Position numbers and translations under genes: made by a program | Part shown: piece by piece, positions 1 to 35,710 of the stretch | Layout of the letters: each line of letters opens with the position of its first letter | Position numbering within the stretch: the stretch's first letter is position 1 | Source: Chamaelirium japonicum | Taxonomy: Eukaryota > Streptophyta > Magnoliopsida > Liliales > Melanthiaceae | Assembly: GCA_947650365.1 (NCBI GenBank) | Contig: OX393555.1 | Location: 14,215,550 to 14,279,549 of the forward strand | DNA: 64,000 nucleotides | Direction of reading: 5' to 3' | Notes under the pieces: generated by a model | What the model was told of the DNA's origin: nothing | The model's database searches: none | The model's input: the letters and a program-made list of their open reading frames with translations, nothing else

Positions 1-454
1 AAATGGTTTTATTCATTATTTATTTAACAATCTGTGTCTCTGGTATGCCACGTAAGCAAGTCGGCGCAATCTATTATCATATAAATATACATGGAAAACG
101 GCATTCCGGTATCGCACTTTCCATCCAGATTGGGCCATTCTGATGTGGCATCTGATCACACTCATTCGTTGCACCCTCGGTAAATTAATCGCACTCAGTC
201 TGACTAGCATGTAAAGGGATGGCTACGATTAGTGTCCTGTCCGGATGGAAAACTGGATGGCTGAATAATATTACTCTAATGACATAGATACAACAAGGAG
301 GAGGATACAAAGGTACGACACATCTTACTCCGTTGGCCATTGGCTAAAAGGAGAAAGAGAAGAGAGCAGCAACAAACAATTACGAGCTATATCTAAAACG
401 ATAAGAAAAGAACAACGTTACCTACCAGGGGGAAAAAAACAACGTTATCTACCA

Positions 455-655
455 GGGGATATGAGAGTTGGCGAAGCAACTAATGCTTTGGTGAGGAGGT
501 TGTGGGTTCAACTCCCCCTCCCCTCGATTTATCTAGGAGTGAAGTGGGAATTGCCAAATGGGTCGGGCTTCACTCCCAGAAGGATTAGTCCGAGCCTGAA
601 ATGGGTCATTGCTCGACAGGTTTCAGGACACCTGCCGATCTCAAAAACAAAAAAC
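455..655 (+). repeat. tRNA-derived SINE-like element, copy 1
   Basis: A pol III type head is visible: an A-box-like TTGGCGAAGCAAC near 467 and a B-box-like GGTTCAACTCC near 506, spaced as in a tRNA. The body ends in an A-rich tail (CTCAAAAACAAAAAAC). Head, body and A-tail are the usual build of a plant SINE. A diverged second copy lies near 1548. No clean target duplication was found. Family not identified. Confidence 0.6.
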
Positions 656-669
656 ACCGTTATAATACT

Positions 670-845
670 TAGGGGTGGGACTTGGGTGAGTTGAAGGGTC
701 TGCCTATGTCCAACCCGACCTACACGCATCTTAACCTGTTTTGCCCGTGAAACCCATGGAATCCCAACCCGTGCTTGCCCGTTCAAGTTGCTCGGGTTGC
801 CCAATTTACAAAAAAAAAATTGACAGGTTGATCGGGTTGCCCAAT
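670..845 (+). mobile_element. hAT-type miniature element fragment
   Basis: It begins TAGGGGTGGGACTTGG, close to the left end of the better-defined hAT element at 33768 (TAGGGCTGGGACTTGG), and continues with similar GGGT/CGGG-rich text. No right terminus or 8-bp target duplication was found, so this is probably a partial copy. Confidence 0.35.
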
Positions 846-1379
846 TAGACATGCTTGTGAAACATATGTAAATGTGTGGGTTGGTCGGGTGATGTCATAG
901 GATGGAGACTCAACGGGTGGAGTAATCGTGCACTGGCTACCACAAATGGATGCTCCATTGCTCTGCATCGCCAGAGAGAGAAAAGCAAATGGGTAAAATA
1001 AGAACAAAGGGTGCTGACCATGTCGGGTTAGGACTTCTCTTTCTCTATTGTGAATTTGTGAGTTATATATGGATTACTAGATTAGTCGAGCACTCGAGCC
1101 TGCAAGAGTGTGAGTCGTGTGACTGTGTGTGCACCATTTATCATTGCAACACTGTAGCGCAATGAGATCGTAGTGTTATTAACTCATCGTTGCACCATTG
1201 TAGTGCAATAAATCATAATAGGGTATCCACTGTAGTGAGATGCAATTAGGTGTCACATCACGATGGCCCGACTAGCATGTGAAAAGATGGCTATGATTAG
1301 GTGTCACATCATGATGGCCCCATCCGGATGGAAAACTGAATAGCTAAATAGTATTACTCTAATGACATTGGTAAAACAA

Positions 1380-1438
1380 CTGGTAGGGATCTAGCCCCCC
1401 CCCCCCCCCCTTCATTCTTGGATTTCTCAAAAAAAAAA
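1380..1438 (+). mobile_element. Short poly(A)-tailed retroposed insertion
   Basis: A 59-bp piece with a C-run and an A-run at its end is flanked by a near-perfect 16-bp direct repeat (GACATTGGTAAAACAA at 1364 and GACATTGACAAAACAA at 1439). The equivalent place in the duplicated block near 280 lacks the insert. Flanking direct repeats plus a terminal poly(A) suggest retroposition of a 5'-truncated SINE or other RNA. Confidence 0.55.
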
Positions 1439-1547
1439 GACATTGACAAAACAAAAAGGAGGTTACAAAGGAACGACACATCTTACTCCTAAAAGGAGAA
1501 AGGGAAGAGGGTTGCAACGAACAATTACGAACTATATCTAAAACAGT

Positions 1548-1718
1548 ATGCTTTGGTGAGGAGATTGTGAGTTTGACTCCTCCCCTCGATTTACTCAGGA
1601 GTGGAGAGGGAATTGCCGAGTGAGTCAGGCTTCACTCCCGAGGGATTATCTGAACCTTGAGATGGGCCATTGCTCGAAAGCTTTCAGGACATCCGCAGAT
1701 CTCAAAAAAAAAAAAAAA
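1548..1718 (+). repeat. SINE-like element, copy 2
   Basis: It matches the body and tail of copy 1 (ATGCTTTGGTGAGGAG near the start, a TTTCAGGACATCC-type 3' part and a run of 16 A). The A-box part of the head is missing. The sequence before it (1268-1547) also matches the sequence before copy 1 (211-454), so the two copies are part of a duplicated block rather than two independent insertions. Confidence 0.55.
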
Positions 1719-1946
1719 ATTCTGATTTTTAATCCAGATTTTCACATGATGATGTGACACCTGATCACAGCTGTCTCTTTACTTGCCGCTAGGGTCTGAG
1801 TTAGACATGGAGCAACTACAATCAATATCATACTTGTGCTTTGAAGGGATCTTGTCTGTCCATCTTAAAGTAAAGAATTAACCAATAATTCCAACAAAAG
1901 AGGCAAATGACATCGCATGATACATTCATGAAGAAGGGGTCCTGTG

Positions 1947-2168
1947 TAGGGGTGACAATGGGTAGTGTCGGATCGGGTTCGTGTCGTGTCTAGTTTCGGG
2001 TCGTATCCAAAACCTTTAGACCCGTACCTGACCCAATTAACTAATCGTGTCTAGACCCTAAACCGGTTCCCGACCCGTTTATAAACGGGTAGACCCGATA
2101 AGACCCATTTACCACATGGGTCTATTCAGTTGACCCGATCCGATCCAATCCAACTTGACCCGATCTGA
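1947..2168 (+). mobile_element. hAT-type miniature element, left half
   Basis: It starts TAGGGGTGACAATGGGTAG and runs parallel to the reverse complement of the complete element at 35267-35710 for about 210 bp, sharing GTGTCTAGTTTC, TTTATAAACGGGTAGACCCG and TTCAGTTGACCCGATC-type words. Similarity stops near 2168. Only one end is present, so it is truncated or split. Confidence 0.5.
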
Positions 2169-3035
2169 ACCCCCCTTCCCTCCCTTGTGCATACTGCATA
2201 GGGGTTTTCTCCAGTGGCCGGCGGTTTTGTGCCCGTCTCGCCGAAGAGCCCCCCCCGCTCGGCTACAAGGGCGTCGGTCTCCTCTGGTGTTGGATGGAGT
2301 GTCTGATCTGGACCCCGGCCCGTGGTGTAGGGGTTTTTCCAGATCGCCTCCCCTTGGTGTGGAGCGGTTCCCGGAGTGTGTTTCCATATCGCCTCCCCTG
2401 CGGTGTGGAGCGGTTCCAGAGTTCGAGGCAACGGTGGTATTCCTTTGACAGCAGATCCGAGGGCTTGTCTGTGGCTCCTCCTGTTGGTGTGGCCATGCTG
2501 CTGGAGCTGGATCGTCTTCGTCCAATTTTTTATTTTTTATTGTGGTATCTATTTTCTGTTTCTTCTCTTTCGCCGGATGTGACGATTTGTATTTGTAGTC
2601 TGGTTTCTGTTGGATCAGACGCTGTGGTGGTGGTTGTTGCCCCTCCTCTCCTCTCCTCTCCTCCGGTGTGGCAATGTTTGTGGTGTCTGTGCCTCTTTCC
2701 ACCAGGGTGGCGATGGTCGTTTGTTCCTGCCAGAGTGGCGACTTCCGATGCTCGCACCAAGCTGTGGTGCCTCCAGAGATCCGTTTGTTACCTCCACTTC
2801 TATGAACCAAAAAAGAATTTATAAAATGGTATGCCGACAATCTTGCATGAATGTTGAAGTCTCTTCCATCATCAGAATTCACATCGCGAAGAAATTTTTA
2901 CATAAACATGATAAATGTATTTAATTGTTCGCATTGATTACACATTTTTACATGAAGGTTAAAACGGCAAAATTAGGTATAGAGGAAATAGATCACAGGT
3001 TCAATCAACTTACACTGGGAGGATACTGTCATGAT
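2169..3035. other. GC-rich unassigned stretch downstream of the ARF-GAP gene
   Basis: Open frames occur on both strands because GC is high, but none resembles a known domain. An imperfect ~50-bp tandem repeat (GGTGTGGAGCGGTTCC twice) lies at 2325-2425 and a TCCTC run near 2645. The right part must include the 3' UTR of the minus-strand gene. An AATAAA overlaps the stop codon, but I cannot place a real poly(A) site. Confidence 0.4.
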
Positions 3036-27826
<24,791 letters not shown>

Positions 27827-28284
27827 CTTTCCACCTTGCAGACCTTGTCATCCAACAAAGCCAAGCTTGACCTACATCCTCGAAAGGACAAAAACAAAAT
27901 AAATTGACATGAACAAATAACATCAAAAGTCTAGCTTAGAATAAGGTGCAACCCTTTTACAGTCTCCAACATATGGCCAATTTGAAAGAAGGGATAATTA
28001 TGAAAGAAAAGAAAATCACACAAGGTTTCCAAACTACAAACTATTCCAACAACTTTGTGATTACCCGGAATGAGAGAACTTCTATATCAACTCCCTAATC
28101 AGCAGATGAGGGCTCCACAAAATCTATTGCTAGAAAATTTAGATCGAAACAGTCTAATTGGGCACTCAATCGATTTAAAAACTTCAACATCATTCAGGTT
28201 TCACTCAAAGTGGAAATAAATAGAAAGTCAAACACCCATACTTCGATCAAAAGATTCAAAACCAAGAAGTCATCAGAAACATAC

Positions 28285-28372
28285 CTCCACAAAAGAATCA
28301 ATAAATGAATATGAATAAACACTCAAAATTCTCTCATTCAAGAAACCCTAGTTTATTTATTCTGGATCTTTA
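28285..28372 (-). other. Candidate 5' UTR exon of the ARF-GAP gene
   Basis: On the minus strand, AAACTAGGGTTTCTTGAATG and onward is followed by a donor GTGGAG|GTATGTTT at 28285, 0.4 kb before the ATG exon. AGGGTTT-type leader words are common at plant 5' ends. A PIF-like element begins immediately upstream at 28373. Inferred from signals only. Confidence 0.35.
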
Positions 28373-28655
28373 GGGCATGTTTGAATTCGGTCAAAGTAAG
28401 TTCTAGTAAAGTAACTGACCCGAAAATGTTACGTCTCGTTGTTTGTTTTCACATTTGAGATAGTAAAGTAAACCCCAAGCCATAACTTTGTATTTACTAG
28501 TAGTGGTTTTGAGTTACTTTAAAAAATCCAAGTAACTCGTAACTGTTACTACTAACCTCCTTTATGATTTACATTGACTTCGATCACGTGGGGCTGTTGC
28601 GTGGGTTGTTACTTTGTTGGGTTTTGGTGCTCAATTGCTAGTAGGAAGATCGACA

Positions 28656-28661
<6 letters not shown>

Positions 28662-28729
<68 letters not shown>

Positions 28730-28801
28730 GAATCTCATCAAGTTCTCTTTTTTTTTCCTTTTTTTTCTTTTTTTTTTTTTTTTTTTTGGGGGGGGGGGGG
28801 T
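28662..28801. repeat. CT microsatellite with T and G runs
   Basis: About 66 bp of CT, a pyrimidine stretch of mostly T, then about a dozen G. Confidence 0.9.
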
Positions 28802-28887
28802 TGGGGGTTGGAGATATTTTGTCTTGGATATGTCGTTTGCAAATTGCAACAAACAAAATCCCATATAAAAACCCTAACATAGGGAAG

Positions 28888-30000
28888 AAGAGTTTAAAAC
28901 TCAGGTACCGGTACCGACAGGAGTCTGGCCTGTTCGTACCAGCCGTTTCGGCCGGTTTCGGCGATTCCAATTGAACCGGTACCGGTCCTTTCTTAAAATT
29001 TGTCAAATATTCATAAAAAAATTTAAAAATTCAACAAAAAACTAAAAATATAGAAATAATTCTTAGAACACTTTAGGATTAGTTTTAGGAATTTTAGGGT
29101 TAGGAGATTTAGTTTTTAGATACTTAGATAGTTAGATTTAAAGTGGATTTAGATTGTCGACTAGAGAGACTTAAGAAACTCTTAAACATTAAGAAAAAAA
29201 TTAAAATTAAAATAAAACTTTTTGGGTTTAGAGCTTTAAGGTAATTGGATTGGATTTAGGGTTGGGATAATTAGGTTTAGTGTTTTAGTTAGGGGAATTG
29301 GGTAACTTGTTAGGGTTTAGGTTTAGGCCCATTAGGGTTTAGAGGTTTATGGCTAGGGTTTTAAGGTATTTGGGTTTAAGGTTTAGGTCTAGGCCATTTA
29401 GGGTTTAAGGGTTTATAGTTGGGGTTTTAGAGTATATGGATTAAGGGTTTAGGGTTTAGTTTTTAGTTTTTAGGGTATTTGGATTTAGGGTTAATGGTTT
29501 TAGAGTAATTGGGTTTAGGGTTTAGGTTTAGGGTTTTAGGGTATTTGGGTTTAGGGTTTAGGTTACGGCTTAGGGATTAGGATTTAGGGTTTTAGGCTCT
29601 CTCCTTTCTTTCTTTTCTTTTATTTCTTTATGGTGTTGTGGTGGTGAGAAGATATGGGTACAGTCTCTAAACCCTCCCCCCATGGCCCAAATACACTAAA
29701 CAAAGTCCACATGCCACAGCCACCCCACTTGTGCATATGGAGGGAGAAAGCATAGGAAAAAAACAAAAAAAAAACACCCCACATTCAAACCCCCCCTCCC
29801 CACTCAATCTCTCTGCTAGGTCCCATATCAGTCGGTACTGGTGCGTACCAACCAATACCACCCTGACTCGACTAGTACCGGTTGGTACCGGTCGGTACAG
29901 GGGTGATTTCGGTCCCAGGGGGGCTGTATCACCTCAACTCAGTCGAAATCAGTACGTACCGGCCGGTGCATACCGGTACCAGCCGAGATTTAAAACCATG
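28888..30000. mobile_element. GGTACC-palindrome element with TTTAGGG-rich core
   Basis: Left end AAGAGTTTAAAACTC then GGTACCGGTACCG; right end GCATACCGGTACCAGCC then GAGATTTAAAACCATG, so the ends are inverted. Both flanks are studded with GGTACC/CCGGTAC words. The core (29080-29600) carries many TTTAGGG units among near-copies. A hAT origin is possible from end shape, but no 8-bp duplication was found. No transposase. Confidence 0.5.
29085..29600 (+). repeat. Degenerate interstitial telomere-like TTTAGGG tract
   Basis: More than ten TTTAGGG or GGGTTTA units, interspersed with one- or two-base variants and ATTTGG spacers. The plant telomere unit is TTTAGGG. It lies wholly inside the palindromic element. 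Confidence 0.6.
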
Positions 30001-30175
30001 CTTGTAGTTTACTTTACCAGTGAAAACAAACATGTTTTTGTAAAATAAAATAAAATTTCAATTTACTTTACTGCTGAATACAAACAACTACATGAGATTG
30101 GATGTTACTTGTAGTTATTGTTACAGTTACATCACTTTATCTATTTACTTTACTAAATCTTACTTCTTTTGAATA

Positions 30176-31037
30176 CAATGCCCGTAAAGGGTCTGTTCTT
30201 TTGGTTTCCAGGGAAATAAGATAAAGGAAACAACTCTTGCAGAAATTCATTTCTGCATAAATTCTTTCCATGCCACTTACTTTTTGTTGTCCTTTTAGCA
30301 GGGAAATGAAAGGAAGAAATCAAACATGGTGAAAATCTAATAGTTTCCAATGTTCTTTTTAGTAGAGAAATGAAAGGAAGAAATCAAACACAGTGAAAGA
30401 CCAAATGGGGACAGCAACAACACCTCTCATACTACAAAAAATTCCACCATTGCAAAGGAGGTTCAAATCTCCTAACTAAAGGCCCAGGAATCTGCAGTTT
30501 TATTGAATGTGCTTCTTGAGATGCAGGCCTCTCTTTTATACACCATGGTTGGGATGGGGACAAGAATCTGAGTCATACCAGGACTTGGTGAAAGACCAAA
30601 TGGTGAAAATCTAATAGTTTCCAATGCCCGTAAAGGGTCTGTTCTTTTGGTTTCCAGGGAAATAAGATAAAGGAAACAACTCTTGCAGAAATTCATTTCT
30701 GCATAAATTCTTTCCATGCCACTTACTTTTTGTTGTCCTTTTAGCAGGGAAATGAAAGGAAGAAATCAAACATGGTGAAAATCTAATAGTTTCCAATGTT
30801 CTTTTTAGTAGAGAAATGAAAGGAAGAAATCAAACACAGTGAAAGACCAAATGGGGACAGCAACAACACCTCTCATACTACAAAAAAATTCCACCATTGC
30901 AAAGGAGGTTCAAATCTCCTAACTAAAGGCCCAGGAATCTGCAGTTTTATTGAATGTGCTTCTTGAGATGCAGGCCTCTCTTTTATACACCATGGTTGGG
31001 ATGGGGACAAGAATCTGAGTCATACCAGGACTTGGTT
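30176..31037. repeat. Tandem duplication with 446-bp period
   Basis: CAATGCCCGTAAAGGGTCTG begins at 30176 and again at 30622, and both copies run to CATACCAGGACTTGGT. By eye they differ by about one base in an A-run. A shorter inner repeat (GAAATGAAAGGAAGAAATCA) occurs twice in each copy. Open frames here are composition-driven. Confidence 0.85.
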
Positions 31038-32141
31038 CTCAACCCAACAGAATTTGTTGGATGGCTTTAAAAGCCACACACACCGTAACAGTCTAATTTC
31101 TGAAAGCACCAAACCGCAACCATTGAGGGAAAGGGCGGTTATGTTGTCTATGAACGACTGCTAAATATACCAATTAACCAGCTTTACTAATACTAACATT
31201 GAATAAAAGGCATTCAGTGAAGCCTCCTCTCAGAGTATAAAAATTGTAAAAAGAAGGGAAAGTGATGTCATCAACTCTGAAAGAAACATTATCAAGGAGA
31301 AATTGCCTTACTCGCTCAACCAGATACAGCCCCATCTATGCCTCATTAGAAGTATAGCGCAAGGTGAGACTCATACAACTCCAGAAGATGATGCAAGCCC
31401 TGCTAACTTTCCCTGACTATTTAATCTAAATCCATGCCACTCTTTATTAATTGAGAGCTATATGATATAAGGAACCTATCACAGAGAACACATCTAACGG
31501 TCTTCAGTCTTTCGATCTACAAGGAATTTATCGAATGTAAGATTATTTGACAACATTCTATCACATAACAAAAAATTTGACAACATTGATGACGTCCAGC
31601 CTTGGGAATTGCTCTGCTACAATGCTCGAATTGAAATCCACATTTTGATCCATGGAAACAAGCAAAGTCCAATCAGTAACTAAGAATTGATCAGGAACAT
31701 TTAGGGAAGAGCAAGGCATATCATTTAGCACCCACCAGCTGGATCACTTTAAAAGCTAAGATAATATCTACATGCAACAATGTGAGCCTTTCACCAGAGC
31801 ATAAAGGATATAAAGAAGTAAAGAATACAATCAGTAAACAGCTCTACATTCCAGTGTGAGAAAGAAAATTGATTCCATGTTTTGTTTGAGGTTTAAGCAA
31901 GCTGAAAACCACTATGACATAACAGAAAACCACATTCGATTTTTTTTTTCCGTGACTTTAAATAGGTGAATCTGATCATCATTTGAGACCCAACAATGTC
32001 CTCTCAAAGGAAAATAATTCAAATACTAAAGAAAAGGCACAAAGGTATTCCTCTATCAACATGGCTCACAAAAAATAATCTCTCAACTATATCTATGGTC
32101 ACAATCAAAAGAAAAGGAAAAAAAAAGAGCAATATGACAAC
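31038..32141. other. Unassigned upstream DNA
   Basis: AT-rich, with no open frame, domain or clear repeat structure recognised. Confidence 0.4.
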
Positions 32142-32144
32142 TTA

Positions 32145-32373
32145 GGGGGTGTTTGGCATCATTCCGGAACAATCCATTTCCATTCTTTGAAAATAACGGC
32201 TAGTGATTGTTCCAGTGGAATGAAGGATTTGGGAACTAAAAATTGTCACTCCGGCTGTTTCTATACCAACCGGAATGCTAGACCATCAAATTGCATTAGA
32301 AATAGTAATTGACGGTAATAACCCCTTCTGGAACAGGATTAGGGGAACAGGTGTTCCACGTACCAAACACCCC
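32145..32373. mobile_element. Tourist/PIF-Harbinger MITE
   Basis: 229 bp. Left GGGGGTGTTTGGCATC; right CGTACCAAACACCCC; TTA on both sides (32142-32144 and 32374-32376). TGTTCC/GGAACA words pair inside. A textbook Tourist-like structure without coding capacity. Confidence 0.7.
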
Positions 32374-32456
32374 TTAATAACTACAACAAGAGGCTTATAC
32401 ATGCTTCACATCTATTAAACGTAAAAGTGGATAAAATGCTGAAGCGAATAAGATAA

Positions 32457-32713
32457 GGGTAAATTACACTTTTCCCCCCATGAAGTTTAGCTCAAAAACA
32501 CTTAACCCCCCCTATAGTTAAAAAACTACATTCTGCCCCCCTTCAATTCAGTTTTGATCAGATAAAAATTACCAAATGAGGAAGTCAAGTACTTGACAAA
32601 AGAGTTATTCAGCTAACATTTCAAACTTTATGGAGCGATTTGGAACAAAATAAACTACAAGGGGTTTAAGTGTTTTTTAGCTAAACTTCAAGGGGGTAAA
32701 GTGTAATTTACCC
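32457..32713. mobile_element. MITE with 30-bp terminal inverted repeats
   Basis: 257 bp. Left GGGTAAATTACACTTTTCCC, right GGGGGTAAAGTGTAATTTACCC shortened by a few bases; the pairing continues inward through GAAGTTTAGC. The target duplication is unclear, so the superfamily is open. Confidence 0.65.
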
Positions 32714-33454
32714 ATAATCTTCATAGGGAAAGAAAGGCAACATGAACCCCATGTTCGATAATCATTATGCTCTCAACATCAGGATGAAACTTTGAGAGCA
32801 TATCATAAATAGCATCACAAACAAGCAGAATATGCAACACAACGAATGCTACAACACTAAGATGAAAACAAAAAGGCCGATCGATCACTCTCGATGAGGG
32901 AACAGATTTACCGCAATCCTGCGATTTGGAAGGCATGGCATCTCCTACTACTACTTCAAGGTAGAGAAAAACCTTGGTTCATCTCTACTAGATCTCAGAT
33001 TCAACATGGGAATCAGAAGCAATAAAATCCATTTTATGTAGAAATCAAAAGCCTACGAAAATTTTGAGTTAGAGATCAAAATTGTACAACATATCAAATC
33101 AGGACAACCATGGCATCCATGGAATGCTTTGATTTCAAAAACTTTTCAGATATTTGAGTTAGAGATGGTTTGTTTTCTTCAAAAAAAATTTTTTTTTTAA
33201 TTCAACAATTTTGATCTCGAAATCCATATAGTTTTGAATTGATAGTGAATCTAGATACACAGATCCAAAGGAAACTCATGTGATCCGGGAAACAACCAGA
33301 ACATTGAAACCCAACCAGAGAGACCCAATCAACAGATTTTGGTAAAAAAAAATACAGAAAATGAAGGGGAGAAGGAGAGAAAAATTCCAAATCTTTCTGG
33401 AAAAAATGAGGATCGGATTGGAACTCATAGCCCAAATGGGAAATGGAAGTCGAA

Positions 33455-33600
33455 TTACCGGAGATTTTGGAGGATGGTTTCGATCGAAACCCTTCCAACT
33501 TCAACGAATGGAGGGGGGTTTGTGAAAGGGAGAACGGGAGGGTTTGAACTCCCCTTCCGACTTCAACAAATCATCGAAGGCTGATATTCTCTTTAAATCG
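33455..33600 (-). promoter_or_regulatory. Candidate promoter and first exon on the minus strand
   Basis: Read on the minus strand, a TTTAAAG TATA-like word near 33593 precedes a C/T-rich leader and a donor CCG|GTAATTCG near 33457. About 0.5 kb downstream, a short frame MPSKSQDCGK starts at 32936. This could be a distal 5' exon of the ARF-GAP gene or a separate short transcript. Signals only. Confidence 0.25.
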
Positions 33601-33947
33601 GACAAAGCGAAATGAGTGAATGGGGGTCGCAGGTTCGGTCCAGGTCCAACTGATTAACCAACCCCCATCACCAACTTGACACGTGGCATCTCCTGATTGG
33701 CGGAACTATGTTCCATGTGGGTAAACCCAAGGGGGATGGCACCACCACCAGCCGGCTCGCAGCCTAATAGGGCTGGGACTTGGTCTGAACGAACCCGAGT
33801 AACCCGACCAAATTTTGAATTTGGACAATCACGGGCAACAATATTTGAGAATTTGAATGGGCATGGGTAAAATTTTTTTGCCCGAATTTGAATTTGGGCA
33901 AACATGGTCACCCATATGACCAATCCGAGCAACCCGAAGAACCCGAG

Positions 33948-33950
<3 letters not shown>

Positions 33951-34027
<77 letters not shown>
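33951..34027. repeat. TA microsatellite
   Basis: About 77 bp of TA directly left of foldback element FB3. Confidence 0.95.
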
Positions 34028-34030
<3 letters not shown>

Positions 34031-34424
34031 GAATGGGATGCTGCCTATCAAAACAACATTTTTGCTGCTTTGAGACATTGTTTGACCATCCTAGAAGTTT
34101 TGGAATTTGATGAAATTTGGTGAGGGTGTTGTCTAGGGTAAGATGATCATCCTCACAAATTTTCATCAAATTCCAAAACTTCTAAGAGGGTCAAATGGTC
34201 GAAGCAAAAGGCTGCAGATTTTAACGGTGACTGCAGACGACTGATTTTGCTTCGACCATTTGAACCCCCTAGAAGTTTTGGAATTTGATGAAAATTTGTG
34301 AGGATGATCATCTTACCCTACACAACACCCTCACCAAATTTCATCAAATTCCAAAACTTCTAGGATGGTCAAACAATGTCTCAAAGCAGCAAAAAATACT
34401 ATTTTGATAGGCAGCATCCCATTC

Positions 34425-34427
<3 letters not shown>
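34028..34427. mobile_element. TA/CT-flanked foldback element FB3
   Basis: 400 bp. The terminal repeats exceed 100 bp and are nearly identical, from GAGGAATGGGATGCTGCC on the left to its complement GGCAGCATCCCATTCCTC on the right. Inside are four alternating modules like CTAGAAGTTTTGGAATTTGA with GAGG tails, and a core with GCTTCGACCATTTGA and its complement. Almost the whole element can fold on itself. Its core nearly equals that of FB4. Confidence 0.75.

Positions 34428-34459
<32 letters not shown>
34428..34459. repeat. CT and TA microsatellite spacer
   Basis: About 20 bp of CT and 12 bp of TA separate foldback elements FB3 and FB4. Confidence 0.9.
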
Positions 34460-34857
34460 GGGGGCGGGGAGCCTGCACCCGGGGTGCAGCAACAACGCTG
34501 CACCTCAACCTTGTTTTACCTACCTAGAAGTTTTGGAATTGGATGAAATTTGGTGAGGGTGTTGTCTAGGGTAAGATGATCATCCTCACAAATTTTCATC
34601 AAATTCCAAAACTTCTAGGGGGGTCAAATGGTCGAAGCAAAATCTGCAGATTTTAACGGTGACTGCGGATGGCTGATTTTGCTTCGATCATTTGACCCCC
34701 CTAGAAGTTTTGAAATTTGATGAAAATTTGTGAGGATGATCACCTTACCCTAGACAACACCCTCACCAAATTTCATCCAATTCCAAAACTTCTAGGTAGG
34801 TAAAACAAGGGGGCGGTGCAGCGTTAAAGCTGCACCCCGGGTGCAGGCTCCCCGCCC

Positions 34858-34859
<2 letters not shown>
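34460..34859. mobile_element. TA-flanked foldback element FB4
   Basis: 400 bp. Perfect ~30-bp terminal repeats beginning GGGGGCGGGGAGCCTGCACC; the cap itself can hairpin (GCACCCGGGGTGC). The inner core is a near copy of FB3, but the caps resemble those of FB2 (ACCCAGGTGTAGC-like). TA runs lie on both sides. No coding capacity. Confidence 0.75.

Positions 34860-34946
<87 letters not shown>
34860..34946. repeat. TA microsatellite
   Basis: About 87 bp of TA right of foldback element FB4. Confidence 0.95.
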
Positions 34947-34947
<1 letters not shown>

Positions 34948-35266
34948 CGGAATGCACATGTCCTTTACAATTAAGTTAAACTTGTAATATTCTTCATTGT
35001 AAGGTTTGTGCCGAATTATTTTTTGCTCGAGTAAGAGAAAGCTCCATATTGACCGGTGTAAATTTTAGATTGGATGTATCCTTTACTTTTTAGTGAACGG
35101 TCCGGACGAACCCGAGGAACCCGATGAACTTCCATGGTCCAAACACGGGCAAACCCTCTACAAGTTTCTCGGGCAACTTGGGCAATTTGGGCAAACGTAA
35201 TGCAACTTGGTCCAAACACGGTCAGACCTCCAAACCCGACCATGTCCACCCCTACAGCCTACTGCC

Positions 35267-35710
35267 TAGAGCTGGCAATTTCGAACCCGACACAAAGTTA
35301 GCGGGTCTGGTCAGGGTTAACGGGTTCGGGTCGTAAACGGGTCGACAAGATAGACCCGTTTAATAAACGGGTCAGGTCCGGGTTTAGGGTCTGGACACGG
35401 TAGACCCGGGAAGATCCGTTTAAAATTCAACGGGTCGTGTCGGGTCGGGTCTACCCGCAATCCGATACTGTAATATATAGTATCAACGGGTCTATCGAGT
35501 TAGGTCGGGTCGAGTCGGATTGGGTCGGATTGGGTCAACTGAATAAACCCGTGTGGTAAACGGGTCTACCCATTTATAAACGGGTCGGGTACTGGTTTAA
35601 GATCTAGACACGATTAGTTAAACGGATCGGTTTTGGATCTAGGGGTTTGGACACATCCTGAAACTAGACACAACACGAACCCGACCCGACATGCCCCATT
35701 GCCTCCCCTA
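35267..35710. mobile_element. hAT-type miniature element with GGGTCGGGT interior
   Basis: 444 bp. Left TAGAGCTGGCAA; right TTGCCTCCCCTA (reverse complement TAGGGGAGGCAA). Flanked by CTACTGCC (35259-35266) and CTATTGCC (35711-35718), 7 of 8 equal. The interior is packed with ACGGGTC/GACCCGT words and is largely self-complementary. The partial element at 1947 is a relative. Confidence 0.7.

Larger units (their letters stand above)
28373..30183. mobile_element. PIF/Harbinger-like element with inner insertions
   Basis: Left GGGCATGTTTGAATTC; the right end reverse-complements to GGGCATTGTATTCAAAAG, and TTTAGTAAAGTAA-type words follow at both ends. Flanks are TTA and GTA. It is 1.8 kb because it contains a CT repeat, T and G runs and the palindromic element at 28888-30000. 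Confidence 0.45.
33768..35254. mobile_element. hAT-type element enlarged by foldback insertions
   Basis: Left TAGGGCTGGGACTTGG; right end CCATGTCCACCCCTA (reverse complement TAGGGGTGGACATGG). Flanked by CAGCCTAA (33760-33767) and CAGCCTAC (35255-35262), 7 of 8 equal, as expected for hAT. Its CCCGA/GGGCAA-rich arms enclose TA runs and two foldback elements between 33951 and 34946. No transposase. Confidence 0.7.

Noticed and set aside
455-520. A genuine tRNA gene
   Set aside because: A- and B-box-like words are present, but no cloverleaf can be closed, and the unit has a SINE body and A-tail.
2109-2882. Long open frames on both strands (up to 257 codons)
   Set aside because: They overlap each other in several frames in GC-rich DNA, show low-complexity composition and no domain; likely chance.
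32721-32936. Minus-strand frame beginning MPSKSQDCGKSVPS as an alternative N-terminus or separate gene
   Set aside because: No splice pattern in phase with the ARF-GAP exons was found and no domain is recognised.
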